From contig CAWGIX010000001.1 in NCBI GenBank assembly GCA_963822705.1, forward strand, positions 316,614 through 380,613: a DNA stretch of 64,000 nt, in the 5' to 3' direction. Below, piece by piece: positions 37,188-47,753 of the stretch. The notes beneath the pieces are model-generated. The model was not told the DNA's origin. It saw only the letters and a list, made by a program, of their open reading frames with translations, and made no database searches. The DNA comes from CAVRQM01 sp963822705 (GTDB lineage Bacteria > Pseudomonadota > Alphaproteobacteria > Acetobacterales > Acetobacteraceae). Both the position numbers and the translations under genes were made by a program. Positions within the stretch are counted from its first letter, which is position 1. Each line of letters begins with the position of its first letter.

Positions 37188-38576
37188 ATGAAGCTACGCA
37201 CTGGGCTGCTCGTCGGGGCGGCCTTCACGGCCGGAATCGCCGCGGTCCCTCTGGCTGAATTGGCGGTCCCGCGCGTGGGTCTGGTGCTGGCGAGCCCGGC
37301 GGCGGCGCAGGATAGCGGACACAGCGAGACCTATCGGCTGCTGGGCCTGTTCAGCGACGTATTCGAACGGGTGCGTGCGGAGTATGTCGAGCCGGTTAAC
37401 GACCGCGATCTGGTCGAGAACGCCATCAACGGCATGCTGACCGGGCTCGACCCGCACAGCAATTACATGAACGCCAAAAGCTTTCGGGACATGCAGGTGC
37501 AGACGCACGGCGAGTTCGGCGGCTTGGGCATCGAGGTCACCGAAGAGAATGGCTTCGTCAAGGTCATCAGCCCGATCGACGACACGCCGGCCAGTCGCGC
37601 GGGCGTAAAGGCCGGCGACCTTATCCTGGCCTTGGACGGACAGAGCGTGCAGGGGCTGACGCTGAACGACGCGGTCGACAAGATGCGCGGGCCACCAAAC
37701 AGCCGCATCACGCTGCAGATCAAGCGCGAGGGCGTGGACCAGCCGATCGACCTGTCGATGACGCGCGAGGTGATCAAGATCCAGGTCGTCAAGGACCATC
37801 TCGAGGGCAACGACATTGCGTATATTCGGCTGACCGGCTTCAACGAGCAGACCGATAGCGGGCTGCGCAAAGCCTATCAGCAGCTGAAACAGCAGTCCGG
37901 AGATCATCTGCGCGGCGTCGTGCTCGACCTGCGCAATAATCCTGGTGGCCTGCTCGATCAGGCGGTTGCGGTGTCGGACGATTTCATCGACCACGGCGAG
38001 GTCGTCAGCACCCGCGCACGCAACCCGGACGACAGCCAGCGCTGGGATGCCAAAGGCGGCGACATAACGGACGGCTTGCCGATGGTGGTGCTGATCAACA
38101 ATGGGTCGGCCTCGGCCAGCGAAATCGTGGCCGGCGCACTGCAGGACCATCACCGCGCGATTCTGGTCGGCACCAGGAGTTTCGGCAAAGGCAGCGTGCA
38201 GACCGTGATCCCGCTGCCCGGCAACGGGGCGATGCGGTTGACCACGGCCCGCTACTACACTCCCTCGGGTCGGTCGATCCAGGGGCTCGGTATCGCACCC
38301 GACGTGGAGGTAAAGGAGAGCGCGACCGAGCAGCCGCATTTCGGTCCGGAACGTGAGGCGGACCTGAACCACACCCTGCGCAACACCGGCGGGACGCCGC
38401 AATCCACCGCCGCGCCGCCGCGTAGCGACCTGCCTGTCATGGCTCACGATCTGCCGCACGCGCCGCCCACGGGCTGGCCCACGTTCGACCCGGCCAAGCC
38501 GGACACGGACTTCCAGCTGCAACAGGCGCTCGCGCTGGTGAGGGCTATCCCCGCGGATAAGCACGCCGCCCGCTGA
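37188..38576 (+). CDS. ctpA: C-terminal processing peptidase, S41 family
   Basis: A 462-residue periplasmic protease. The signal peptide is MKLRTGLLVGAAFTAGIAAV. The PDZ domain is near residues 95-180 (GEFGGLGIEVTEENGFVKV). The S41 core carries the catalytic Ser in INNGSASASEIVAGAL and the Lys in RSFGKGSVQT. The C-terminus is Pro-rich. I use the ATG at 37188 because it begins the signal peptide. CtpA cleaves C-terminal tails of periplasmic proteins, including murein hydrolases, which fits its place after envC. Confidence 0.95.
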   Translation: MKLRTGLLVGAAFTAGIAAVPLAELAVPRVGLVLASPAAAQDSGHSETYRLLGLFSDVFERVRAEYVEPVNDRDLVENAINGMLTGLDPHSNYMNAKSFRDMQVQTHGEFGGLGIEVTEENGFVKVISPIDDTPASRAGVKAGDLILALDGQSVQGLTLNDAVDKMRGPPNSRITLQIKREGVDQPIDLSMTREVIKIQVVKDHLEGNDIAYIRLTGFNEQTDSGLRKAYQQLKQQSGDHLRGVVLDLRNNPGGLLDQAVAVSDDFIDHGEVVSTRARNPDDSQRWDAKGGDITDGLPMVVLINNGSASASEIVAGALQDHHRAILVGTRSFGKGSVQTVIPLPGNGAMRLTTARYYTPSGRSIQGLGIAPDVEVKESATEQPHFGPEREADLNHTLRNTGGTPQSTAAPPRSDLPVMAHDLPHAPPTGWPTFDPAKPDTDFQLQQALALVRAIPADKHAAR

Positions 38577-38601
38577 AGCGGGCCGCCGACACGTCGCGTC
38601 G

Positions 38602-39767
38602 GTGAGCGAGGCCGAGGCGCCTTCGCATCGGCGCTGGCCGCTGGCGTTGCGTGTGCTGGCCTGGTTCTGGGCCGCTCTCCTGCTGTTTGCAGCTGCCGCG
38701 GCGGGCACGCTGGCGTGGCTAGGGCCCCCGCCGGCAAAGGTCCCGGCAAGCGCGCCGGCCAAGCCGGCAGCCTCACCTCTGCCGCCGCTGGTGCAGCCGC
38801 TGGCTGGATCGCCACAGCAGCCCCCGATCAAGTCCGGGGGCCGGCCTTGCCGTCGCCCAGGCCAGCCGAATTGCCGAGGGAAGCGTCGCCTGCGCAAGCC
38901 ACGCGGTCCGTTGCGCAGCCGGAGAGCCCGAAACCGATTGCGGCGCCCGACCCGGCGCTGGAGGAAAAATCCACCGATTTCCCCGGCAGCTTCATGCCGC
39001 GCGTTGGGCCGGATCGACGCTCGCCGATGCAGGTCTACGCCGCTGCCGCCACACCGGCCGAAGCGCGGCCGCAAATCGCAATTCTGCTGGGGGGCCTCGG
39101 CCTGAATCAGAGCGAGAGCGAGACGGCAATTCACGATTTGCCGGCGGCGATTTCGCTTGCGTTCTCACCCTATGCCGCGCGCGTGGCCCCGTTACTGGAA
39201 TCCGCCAGAGCCGCAGGGCACGAGTATCTGGTCAGCATCCCGATGGAGCCGCAAAATTATCGGCTCGACGATGCCGGGGATCATGCGCTCAACACCGGGA
39301 ACAGCGAAGCGGTGAACCGTCAACGGCTCCATTGGGCGCTCACCCGTTTCGCGGGATATGTGGGCGCGACCGGTGCGCTGGGAAACACGCATGGCGAGCG
39401 GTTCGCCGACAGCTCCAGCCAGATGCGACCGGTGCTCGCCGAACTGGCGGAGCGCGGCCTGTTGTACATTGATCCGCGCCCCGGCGCGCCACGCCCGCCC
39501 TTGGTTGTCGGCCGCAGCGTCGATCTGGTGCTCGACGAGCCGGCGGGGAATTCAGAGATCGAGGCCCACTTGGCACGGCTTGAGCAGATCGCGCGCGATC
39601 GCGGCTCCGCGATCGGCTTGGCCGACCTGCCGCGTCCGGTCACGGTCGAGCGGCTTGCGGCGTGGACCAATACGCTGGGCTCGCGCGGCATCGCCCTGGT
39701 GCCGGTGAGCGCCGTGGCGCCGATCGTGCCGCCACCGATGCCCTCCGTGGCGGGAGCGCAGCAGTAG
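38602..39767 (+). CDS. Divergent polysaccharide deacetylase family protein (one frameshift)
   Basis: A YibQ/DUF610-type protein of about 388 codons. It starts at GTG (38602) with a TM anchor (VLAWFWAALLLFAAAAAGTL) and a Pro/Ala linker. Near 38825 the frame must move by one base. The catalytic-like domain then reads PQIAILLGGLGLNQSESETA, SLAFSPYA, EYLVSIPMEPQNY, NTGNSEAVNRQRL and GNTHGERF. The family normally reads ALVIDDLG where this has ILLGGLG, so the metal-binding Asp of true deacetylases is absent. It ends the rlmH-to-ctpA operon. Confidence 0.82.
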
Positions 39768-39905
39768 CTGAACCAGCGGGCAGATTGTGACTCCTCGAAA
39801 TCCCGTCAACGAGACCGTCGCAACATGGATACTGTCACGACATGCCGGCGGTGATTCTTGACGGCGCGTGAGCGATCAAGCTTGCCGATATGGGAGGACC
39901 GTGCA

Positions 39906-40826
39906 GTGACCGGAAGTGCGTCGGGTGCCAAAGACACGGCAGACGTGCCGCTGGAGGAGATCGCCCGCTACCGCCGCGATGGATACGTAGTCATCCGCGG
40001 CCTGCTGAGTCGGGAGCTGGTTGCCGACTGCCTCGATGCCCTGTCGGCGCTGGCGGCCGGGCGACTGGAACCGGCCGGAGCGAGTATCGCCCTGGAGCCG
40101 GCGGTTGCGTCGAGCGCGACGCCGGTGCCCAATCCCGAAGACAGCATCCGGAAATTTGCGGATTTCACCGCCGCCGCACCGGCGCTTTTGCAGGCGGCGA
40201 TGGCGGCCGAGCTGCATCGTGTGCTCGACCGGATCCTCGGCTGCGGTCGCCTGCTGTTTCAGGAAATGGCGCTGGTAAAACCGCCGCGGCTCGGTTCGGA
40301 AAAACCGTGGCACCAGGACGCGGCTTATTTCCGTGCCAGCGACCCCAATCTGATCGTCGGCGCCTGGATCGCACTCGACCCGGCGACGCGCGAGAACGGC
40401 TGCATGGAGCTGATCCCCGGCTCGCATCTGCGCGGACCGGCGCCGCACATTCCGGCAGCCGACATCAATCTCTGCACCATTCGGCCGGATTTTGTGCGGC
40501 TGGACGAGCGTCGGCCCGAGCCGATGGACCCTGGCGACGTGCTCATCTTCCACAGCCTGGTGCATCACTACACCGCCGCGAACCGATCGAACCTGCGCCG
40601 GCGCGCACTGCAGTTCCACTATCATCAGGTCGGCCTCGAATGGACCTCGCTGGAGGCGCATGCGCGGCTGTTCCACGACGAGACGGGCGCCTATGCCGGC
40701 TGCACCGTGCAGAAACAGTCGGCACAGGCGGGCAAGCAGTACCAGTACCGGCCGCCGCAAGGCCGTCCGGTGGTCCCCATGGGCGTCCGGGTGGGCGCCC
40801 CGATTGCTGCTGTGGCCCATCGTTGA
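39906..40826 (+). CDS. Phytanoyl-CoA dioxygenase (PhyH) family protein
   Basis: A 306-residue Fe(II)/2-oxoglutarate oxygenase-like protein. The metal triad is visible as WHQDAAYF (HxD) and HSLVHHYTAANRS (distal H), with NLRRRALQFHY supplying the 2OG-type Arg. I start at the GTG at 39906, seven bases after GGGAGGA. The gene precedes a sugar ABC transporter by 88 bases on the same strand, so it may hydroxylate or process the transported compound. PhyH proteins act on varied small molecules, not only phytanoyl-CoA; the substrate is unknown. Confidence 0.85.
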   Translation: MTGSASGAKDTADVPLEEIARYRRDGYVVIRGLLSRELVADCLDALSALAAGRLEPAGASIALEPAVASSATPVPNPEDSIRKFADFTAAAPALLQAAMAAELHRVLDRILGCGRLLFQEMALVKPPRLGSEKPWHQDAAYFRASDPNLIVGAWIALDPATRENGCMELIPGSHLRGPAPHIPAADINLCTIRPDFVRLDERRPEPMDPGDVLIFHSLVHHYTAANRSNLRRRALQFHYHQVGLEWTSLEAHARLFHDETGAYAGCTVQKQSAQAGKQYQYRPPQGRPVVPMGVRVGAPIAAVAHR

Positions 40827-40914
40827 CCCTGGCCGCAGCGACGCTTTAACTCCCGCTCGCCGAGAAGCCGGGTCGCAGATCGGGCGAGGGCCACAAAATA
40901 GCGGAGGAACGACA

Positions 40915-42345
40915 ATGAATCGCGATCAGATCACGCGACGGGACTGGCTTAAGCTGACCGGCGGCGCAGCGATGGGGACGATGACTGCAGCCAGCGCGGT
41001 GCGCCGTGCATACGCGGCCGAGGCGTTGCCGCCGTTGGTGGCGGGCTCGGATTGGCTGCATCAGTGGAAGGGCGTGCGGATCGTCCTCTCGTCGCACACC
41101 GGCCCCACCACCGATGCCGCGAAACAGGTTTCGCAGGAGTTCGCGAAGCAGACCGGGGCGGAGGTGGTGGTCATCGCCGAGTCGTGGACCGATCTGCTCT
41201 CCAAGCACCTCGCCGATTTCGCGGCCGGCAGCGGTTCCTACGACGTGTTGACCTGGCCGTATATCTGGACCGGCAACTACGTCGAGGGCGGAATGGTCGA
41301 GGACCTGGACCCCTGGTTTGCCAACAAGGAGGTCGCCGACCCGGGTTTTGACATGGCGGACATTCCGCCTGCCGTGCTGGAGGTCTACGGCCGCTATCGT
41401 GGCGCCGCCTCGCCCAAGCCTGATGCGCTGTGGTCGGTGCCCTACAAGTTCGACGTGTATCTCGCGCAATACCGGACCGACCTGTTCAAGCAGGCCGGGT
41501 TGGTCGATGCGAAGGGCAATGCCAAGCCGCCGGCGACCTGGGAGGATTTGCTCGCAAACGCCAAGGTGCTGAAAGCGAAATTTCCCGACATCTCGCCGGT
41601 GGTGCTCCCGCTCGCCGTTGACGATCCGATGGTGGCGACATTTCTGCCGATCTTCGCAGACTATGGCGGCAAGACGCCGATCCCGTGGTACGACGCCAAC
41701 CTGTTTCCGCAGATCCAGACCAAGCCGGCGCAGGACGCGGTCAATCTGCTCAAGCAGCTGATGCCGTACATGCCGGCTGACGTGCTCGATATGGACTACG
41801 ACCGGGTCAATGCGCTGATGGCGCAGGGCAAGGCGGCCTATGCGCTGAACTGGAACGCCTACCTGCCGGTGCTGCTCGATCCGAGTGCCTCTCAGATCAG
41901 TGGCGCGGTTGCCTTCGACAGCACGCCCGGCGGCCCGGCCGGGCGTGTCAGCGGCCTCGGCGGCTGGCAGATGGGCATTTCCACGCAATCGAAACACAAG
42001 GCGGCGGCGTTTCAATTGCTGGAATGGATCGGCGGGCGCGGGCGCGGGGTCGAGTTCGCGCTCGACGGCGGCTCGGCCGCGCGCTACTCGGTCGCCAACG
42101 ATCCGGCGGTGGTCAAGAAGTATCCGTACTACCCTCTGCTGATGGACATCCTGAAGGGCTACGCGGCGCGGGGCATGGACCGTTCCTGGACCGAACTGCA
42201 GCGCACCATCGGCGTCGGCCTGAACGAGATCCTGCTGGGCAAGGAGCCGACCGACCAGGGGCTGACCAAAATCGCCGACCAGATGTACACGCAAGCCCAG
42301 CGGGCGGGCTACAAGCCGCAGAAGACCGCTCCGAAACCGACATGA
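40915..42345 (+). CDS. Carbohydrate ABC transporter substrate-binding protein (CUT1 type)
   Basis: A 476-residue extracytoplasmic solute-binding protein of the family 1 (sugar) group. A Tat signal is at the N-terminus (TRRDWLKLTGGAAMGTMTAAS, cleavage near AYA-AE). GGAGGA precedes the ATG. The family core is visible in EFAKQTGAEVVVIAESWTDL, LWSVPYKFDVYLAQYRTDLF and LNWNAYLPVLLDP. It binds the solute in the periplasm and delivers it to the two permeases that follow. A four-base ATGA overlap couples it to the first permease. Confidence 0.9.
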   Translation: MNRDQITRRDWLKLTGGAAMGTMTAASAVRRAYAAEALPPLVAGSDWLHQWKGVRIVLSSHTGPTTDAAKQVSQEFAKQTGAEVVVIAESWTDLLSKHLADFAAGSGSYDVLTWPYIWTGNYVEGGMVEDLDPWFANKEVADPGFDMADIPPAVLEVYGRYRGAASPKPDALWSVPYKFDVYLAQYRTDLFKQAGLVDAKGNAKPPATWEDLLANAKVLKAKFPDISPVVLPLAVDDPMVATFLPIFADYGGKTPIPWYDANLFPQIQTKPAQDAVNLLKQLMPYMPADVLDMDYDRVNALMAQGKAAYALNWNAYLPVLLDPSASQISGAVAFDSTPGGPAGRVSGLGGWQMGISTQSKHKAAAFQLLEWIGGRGRGVEFALDGGSAARYSVANDPAVVKKYPYYPLLMDILKGYAARGMDRSWTELQRTIGVGLNEILLGKEPTDQGLTKIADQMYTQAQRAGYKPQKTAPKPT

Positions 42346-43272
42346 GCGGTACCGCCGCGGGTGCCTTCGTCGGCACCCGGGCGGGCTTCGTCCGCCGTTC
42401 GCGGGGGGTGGCGCGCTCCCGCGCGGTGCTGGTGCTGCCGGCGGTCGCCGCGATGCTGCTGCTGACCGTCTACCCGACCCTCTACATGCTGTGGATCAGC
42501 CTGCACGACTGGCCGGTGATCCCGACCTTGCCGCGTCCGTTCGTGGGTCTCGACCAGTACGGCTACATCCTCGCCGACCCGGAATTCTGGAACTCGCTCC
42601 AGGTCACCTTCACCTATATGGGCTGCGGCATCGCCATCCAGCTCGGTACTTGGGCTCGGGCTGGCGCTGCTGCTCGCCACACCTCACCGGATCTTCCGTG
42701 CGTTTGTGCTGCCGTTCATGTTGCCGGTGTTCGTCTCGCCGATCGTGGTCGGGCTGATCTGGCGCATGATGATGGGGTACGACCTCGGCGTGCTGAACTA
42801 CCTGCTGCGCTCGCTGGGGTTCAGCGGCGTCAACTGGCTTGGCACCAGCGCCAGCGCGCTCGCCTCCCTGGTGCTGGTCGATACATGGCAGTGGACGCCG
42901 TTCACCATCCTGATCCTGCGGGCCGGTCTCGACAGCCTGGCGCACGAGCCTTTTGAAGCCGCAGCAATCGACGGCGCCAGCCGATGGCAGAGTTTCTGGC
43001 ATGTCACGCTGCCGATGCTCCGGCCGGTGCTGATCGTGGTGCTGCTGTTCCGCACGCTCGATGCGTTCAAGCTGTTCGACATCGTTTTTGTCGTCACCCG
43101 CGGCGGTCCGGGAGATGCAACAAACGTGCTCGCCTACAACGTCTGGCGCAAAGGTTTTTTCGAGAACCAGCTCGGGTATGCCGCGGCACTGTCGGTGATC
43201 ATGGTGGTGATCGCAACCGTGTTGGCCACCAGCCTGATCCGCCTGTTTGCCCGCGCGGAGCAGGCCGCATGA
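42342..43272 (+). CDS. Sugar ABC transporter permease, MalF type (one frameshift)
   Basis: An inner-membrane permease of about 310 codons. The N-terminal half has ARSRAVLVLPAVAAMLLLTV and PTLYMLWISLHDW. Near 42650 the frame changes by one base; the expected LGLGLALLLATPHRIFRAFV then joins LPFMLPVFVSPIVVGLIW. The EAA loop, which contacts the ATPase, is EPFEAAAIDGASRWQSFWHVTLPML and is intact (quoted in parts: EAAAIDGAS, FWHVTLPML). Its stop overlaps the next permease (ATGA). No ATPase gene is present in this cluster. Confidence 0.88.
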
Positions 43273-44093
43273 TCGGCCGGATCGGCCGGGTGGAGCTCGC
43301 GGCCCGGCTCGGCGTGGTCAGCGTGTTCGCGGCATTCTTCCTGTTCCCCATTTACTGGATGGTGGCGACATCGCTGAAGCGGGAGGTGGATGCGTTCGCC
43401 ATCCCGCCGAAATGGCTGTTTGCGCCGCGGCTCGACAACTACCTGGAAGTGTTCCGCCGCACCGCGTTCGCCCATCACGCCGTCAACTCGCTGATTGCCG
43501 GCGGATTGAACGTCGGGCTCACGCTCATGCTCGCCATGCCGGCGGCTTACGCCATGTCCCGTTACCGGGTCGGCGGCAAGGATTTGATGTTCTGGTTCCT
43601 CAGCATCCGCATGATGCCGCCGATCGTCGGCGCCGTGCCGCTGTTCGTCATCGCGGCACAGATGCGGCTGGTGGACAGCTATGTGATCCTGCCGATCCTC
43701 TATTTGATGCTGAACGTGCCGTTCGCCATTTGGATGCTGAAATCCTTCATCGACGAGATCCCGCGCGAGATCGACGAGAGTGCGATGATCGACGGTTGCA
43801 CCATGCTGGCCGCGATCCGGCATATCGTTCTGCCGCTGCTGAAGCCAGGGCTGTTTGCGACCTCGGTGTTCTGCTTCATCATCGCCTGGAACGAGTTTCT
43901 GCTCGCCAACATTTTTACCCGCGAGATCGCGGTCACGCTGCCGGTGGGGATCGCCAACTTCATCACCGAAAAGCAGATCTTGTGGGGCTACATCACCGCC
44001 GCCTCGACACTGGCGACACTGCCTCCGATGGCGCTGCTGCTGGTTTTTCAGCGCAACCTGGTCCGCAGCCTCACGCTGGGCGCGATCCGCTGA
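43269..44093 (+). CDS. Sugar ABC transporter permease, MalG type
   Basis: A 274-residue permease with six TM helices. The family start FFLFPIYWMVATSLK and the EAA loop EIDESAMIDGCTMLAAIRHIVLPLLKPG (in part: ESAMIDGCT, HIVLPLLKPG) are intact, as is the final LVFQRNLVRSLTLGAIR. It partners the MalF-type permease upstream. The gene ends 10 bases from the convergent ABC-F gene, so any shared ATPase must be encoded outside the window. Confidence 0.92.
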   Translation: MIGRIGRVELAARLGVVSVFAAFFLFPIYWMVATSLKREVDAFAIPPKWLFAPRLDNYLEVFRRTAFAHHAVNSLIAGGLNVGLTLMLAMPAAYAMSRYRVGGKDLMFWFLSIRMMPPIVGAVPLFVIAAQMRLVDSYVILPILYLMLNVPFAIWMLKSFIDEIPREIDESAMIDGCTMLAAIRHIVLPLLKPGLFATSVFCFIIAWNEFLLANIFTREIAVTLPVGIANFITEKQILWGYITAASTLATLPPMALLLVFQRNLVRSLTLGAIR

Positions 44094-44103
44094 GCCGGGC
44101 CTC

Positions 44104-45973
44104 TTACGCGCCTATCTCCAGCAACTCCGCAGCCTCCAGCCAGTCCGCCTCGGCCTGGGCCGCCTCGCGCCCGATCGCCGCCAGGCGGGTCTGCGCCGCC
44201 GTCACTTCCGCGGCGCGCGAGCCGGCATAGAGCGCCGGATCAGCGAGTTTGGCTTCGATCCGCATCCGCTCCGAAGCCAGCTCGCGCGAGCAGCGCCTCC
44301 GCATCGCGCGCCCGTTTGCGCAGCGGAGCGGTCGCGGCACGCGCCTCGGCGCGCTCGCGGCGCTCGTCGCGGCGGCTCGGGGCTGCGTCCGCCTTCGCGG
44401 GCGCGCGGCTGCGCTCGACCACCAGCGCGCGATAGTCGTCGACGTCGCCATCGAACGGGCGCACGGTGCCGTCGGCGACCAGCCACAGCCGGTCGGCCAC
44501 CAGCTCCACCAGATGCGGATCGTGGCTGATCAGCAGCACGGCCCCGGCAAAATCCGCCAGTGCCCGCACCAGCGCCTCGCGCGCGTCGATGTCCAGATGG
44601 TTGGTCGGCTCGTCGAGGATCAGCAGGTGCGGCGCCTCGCGGGTGGCCAGGGCCAGCAACAGCCGCGCCCGCTCCCCGCCGGACAATTTCTCCACCGGCG
44701 TTTCCGCCCGGTCCGCGTCGAGCCCGAACCGCGCCAGCTGGGCGCGCACCTGCGGCGGCAGCGCGCGGGGCAGGGCGCGCGACATGTGCGCCACCGGCGT
44801 TTCCGCAGCGACCAACTCGTCCTCCTGGTGCTGGGCGAAATAGCCGACCCGCAGTTTCGGGCCGCGAAATATCTTTCCCGCCTGCGGCTCCAGGCGGCCG
44901 GCGAAAAGTTTGGCGAGCGTGCTCTTGCCGTTGCCGTTCGGACCCAACAGGGCGATGCGGTCGTCCAGATCGAGCCGCAGCGACAGGCCGCGCAGCACCG
45001 GCGGGCCCCCATAGCCCACCGACAACGCGGTCCAGCGTCAGAATCGGCGGCGCGATCGGCACCGGTTCGGGAAAGGCGAAATGCTGCGGCGCGTCCTCCA
45101 CCACGCTTTCGATCTGCGGCAGCCGCTCGATCGCTTTCAGCCGCGCCTGCGCCTGCCGCGCCTTGCTGGCCTTGTAGCGGAACCGGTCGACGAACGCCTG
45201 CATATGCGCGCGCTGGGCGGCGACGCGCTCCGCCGCTCGGGCCTGCTGCAACGCCTGCTCGGTGCGGATGCGCACGAATTCCGCGTAGCCGCCCGGCGTC
45301 AGCGTGATCTTTTGCCGGTCCAGATGGGCGATGGCATCCGACACAGCGGTCCAGCAGCTCGCGGTCGTGCGACACCACCAAGGCCGCGCCGGGAAACTTG
45401 GCCAGCCAGGATTCCAGCCAGAGCGTGGCTTCCAAATCCAGATGGTTGGTGGGCTCGTCGAGCAGCAGCAGGTCCGGGTTGGCGAACAGGGCCGCCGCGA
45501 GCGCCACCCGCATGCGCCAGCCACCGGAAAAGTCGTTCACGGGCCGCAGCTGCGCCGCCGCATCGAAGCCGAGGCCCGCCAGAATCGCCGCTGCCCGCGC
45601 TGGGGCCGAATTCGGCGTCAATGGCGACCAGCCGGTCGTGAATTTCCGCCAGGCGCAGCGGTTCGGCCGATTCGCTCTCGCGCAGCAGGGACAGCCGCTC
45701 CTGGTCGGCTTCCAACACCGTGTCGAGCAGATTTTGCTGCCCCGACGGCGCCTGCTGGCGCACCTGACCCAGGCGCGCGCGGCCGGCGAGGCGGATGTCG
45801 CCGCCGTCCGGCGAAATATCGCCCGCGATCGCGCGCAAAAGGGTGGTCTTGCCGGCGCCGTTGCGGCCGACCAGTCCGATACGGCGGCCGGGCTCGACGG
45901 TCAGACTGGCACCGCTCAGCAGGGTGCGTCCGGCCATGCGCAGGGTCAGGTCGCGGATCGCCAGCAGGCTCAT
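44104..45973 (-). CDS. ABC-F family ATP-binding protein (at least four frameshifts)
   Basis: A cytosolic ABC-F protein of about 620 codons with two ATPase domains and no TM segments; ABC-F members act on the ribosome. Domain 1: Walker A GRNGAGKTT, signature VNDFSGGWRMR, Walker B LLLLDEPTNHLD. The linker is KARQAQARLKAIERL. Domain 2: GPNGNGKST, KLSGGERARLL, LLILDEPTNHLD. A C-terminal charged coil ends ELLEIGA. Frame changes are needed near 45600, 45350, 45020 and 44285, yet every motif is present once frames are joined. It is of the Uup/YheS type rather than a drug exporter. Confidence 0.85.
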
Positions 45974-45979
45974 GGTCGG

Positions 45980-47094
45980 TCAGCTTTTGTCCGTCTCGGA
46001 TCCCGGCGCGGTACGGCCGCGACGCATTGCGCACCAGGGAGTGAATGTAGTCCAGCTTGTCCATCACCACCGGCGTGAGCACGAAGGGGTACAGGTCGGG
46101 TTGCCCCATGCTGCGATTGAGGCTGTTCACCGCATAAGTCAGCGGCAGCCACGCCTCAACCAGGTGGTGCGCGCTGGACACTGTGTAGGGGTCGCATTCG
46201 AGCCGTGCCTCCATGTCGGGCGTGTGGTCCACGCGCGGGCGCACCCGCACACCGAAGGCGACCGCGGTTTCGAGCGTGTCGACGATGTGGAGGTAGTGGG
46301 CCCAGGTCTCGGCGAAATCCTCCCAGGGGTGCGTGCTGGCATAAGCGCTGATGTAGCGTGCCCGCCAGTCCGGGGGCGCCCCGTCGCGATAATGGCGTTC
46401 CAGGGCTGCCTGATAGTCCTCGGAATCGTCGCCGAAAACGGCCCGACAGGCGCCGAGCTGGCCGCCGTCGCGTACCAGGCGATCCCAGAAATAGTGGCCG
46501 GACTCGTGACGAAAATGGCCCAGCAGCGTGCGATACGGCTCGCCCATGGCCTCGCGCAGCGTGGTGCGCTCGGCGTCGTCGGCTTCCCGCAGCGACACGC
46601 GTGATCAGCCCGTTATCATGGCCGGTCATCACTTTCGGCGCGCCCGGCGTCTGCGGATCGGCCAGAAACTCGAAACCCAGCCCCTCGTTCCGGTCCTCCG
46701 CGCGGGTCGGCGCGTGCAGGCCGAGTTTCAGCAGCGTGTAGATCAGCCGGTGTTTCGCCAATTCGATCTGCCGCCAGCGTCGCCGGTTGTCGGCCAGGGA
46801 GAGGTCGGGGATGACGACGTTGTAGCGGCAGGCGCGGCAGAGCCTGTGCTCGCCGTCATCGGCCACCAGCCAGTTGCAGGCGTCCTCGTCCGCGTTGTCG
46901 CAGAACCGCAGGCTCGACGCCGCCGTCGGCTCGTTTTTCGACACAGGCCGCTCGTTTTTCGACAAAGGCCCCGGCGGCAGAGCCGCCATGGCACCCTGGT
47001 CCGGGTCGTAGCCCAGTCGCCAGCCGCAGGCCTCGCAGACAGTGTTCTCGAAATAGACCAGGTTGCCGCAATGCTGGCAGCTGAACAGTTGCAC
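45980..47094 (-). CDS. Zinc-ribbon and putative zinc-binding metallopeptidase (frameshifted)
   Basis: A protein of about 370 codons. The GTG at 47094 begins with a zinc ribbon (QLFSCQHCGNLVYF, then CEACGWRLGY). A second Cys set (DACNWL, CRACRYN) follows. The peptidase domain has HFRHESGHYFWDRL with an HExxH-like HESGH and downstream DFAETWAHYLHIVDTL. The frame changes near 46605. Close to the end another shift would give a PGSETDKS tail and a stop at 45980-45982, just before the ABC-F start. Otherwise the frame runs into ABC-F. The substrate is unknown. Confidence 0.78.
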
Positions 47095-47225
47095 CGGGAA
47101 AACTCCGTCCGTGTGGCGCGCTGGCAAGGGCCCGGGCCGGCCGAAGTTCCCGTTCTCCGGGCAACTGGCCACCGGTCGCGCCGCTTCCTATAAGCCGTGG
47201 CCCCGAAGCCAGCGAAGGAGCCCCC

Positions 47226-47648
47226 ATGCCGGCCGAGCGCACCCTCTCGATCCTGAAACCCGACGCCACGCGCCGCAACCTCACCGGTGCCATCAACGCC
47301 AAGCTGGAGGAGTCCGGTTTGCGCATCGTGGCACAGAAACGACTGCTGTTGACCACGGCGCAGGCCGAATCATTCTATGGCGTGCATCGTGAACGTGGGT
47401 TTTTTCGCGATCTGGTCAGTTTCATGACTTCGGGGCCGGTGGTGGTGCAGGTGCTGGAAGGCGACGGCGCGGTCGCCCGCAATCGCGAGGTGATGGGCGC
47501 CACCGACCCGGCGAAGGCGCAATCGGGCACGATCCGGGCCCTATTTGCCGAGAGCATTGAAGCCAATTCGGTTCATGGCTCCGACAGCCCGGAGAACGCG
47601 CTCGCCGAAATGGCGTTCTTTTTTGCCCAGACCGAGATCGTCGGCTGA
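47226..47648 (+). CDS. ndk: Nucleoside diphosphate kinase
   Basis: A 140-residue NDK that moves the gamma phosphate from ATP to other NDPs. Motifs are ERTLSILKPDA at the N-terminus, GFFRDLVSFMTSGPVV and the active-site loop ANSVHGSDSPENA with the phosphorylated His. GAAGGAG lies six bases before the ATG. It is divergent from the metallopeptidase gene. Intact and of the usual length. Confidence 0.97.
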   Translation: MPAERTLSILKPDATRRNLTGAINAKLEESGLRIVAQKRLLLTTAQAESFYGVHRERGFFRDLVSFMTSGPVVVQVLEGDGAVARNREVMGATDPAKAQSGTIRALFAESIEANSVHGSDSPENALAEMAFFFAQTEIVG

Positions 47649-47698
47649 TCCAATTACGTATGAAGGCCCGGATCATCTAACAAGATTACAATTCAGTA

Positions 47699-47728
47699 TT
47701 GACGCTTGGGCATCCTTTGTGGAATAAA
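47699..47728 (+). promoter_or_regulatory. Possible promoter of the PEP-CTERM gene
   Basis: TTGACG at 47699-47704, an 18-base spacer and AATAAA at 47723-47728 could form a -35/-10 pair 25 bases upstream of the ATG. The 60 bases around it are AT-richer than neighbouring DNA. The -10 is a poor match, so this is tentative. Confidence 0.3.
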
Positions 47729-47753
47729 GGCACCCGGTGAGAAGGGTAGAACG

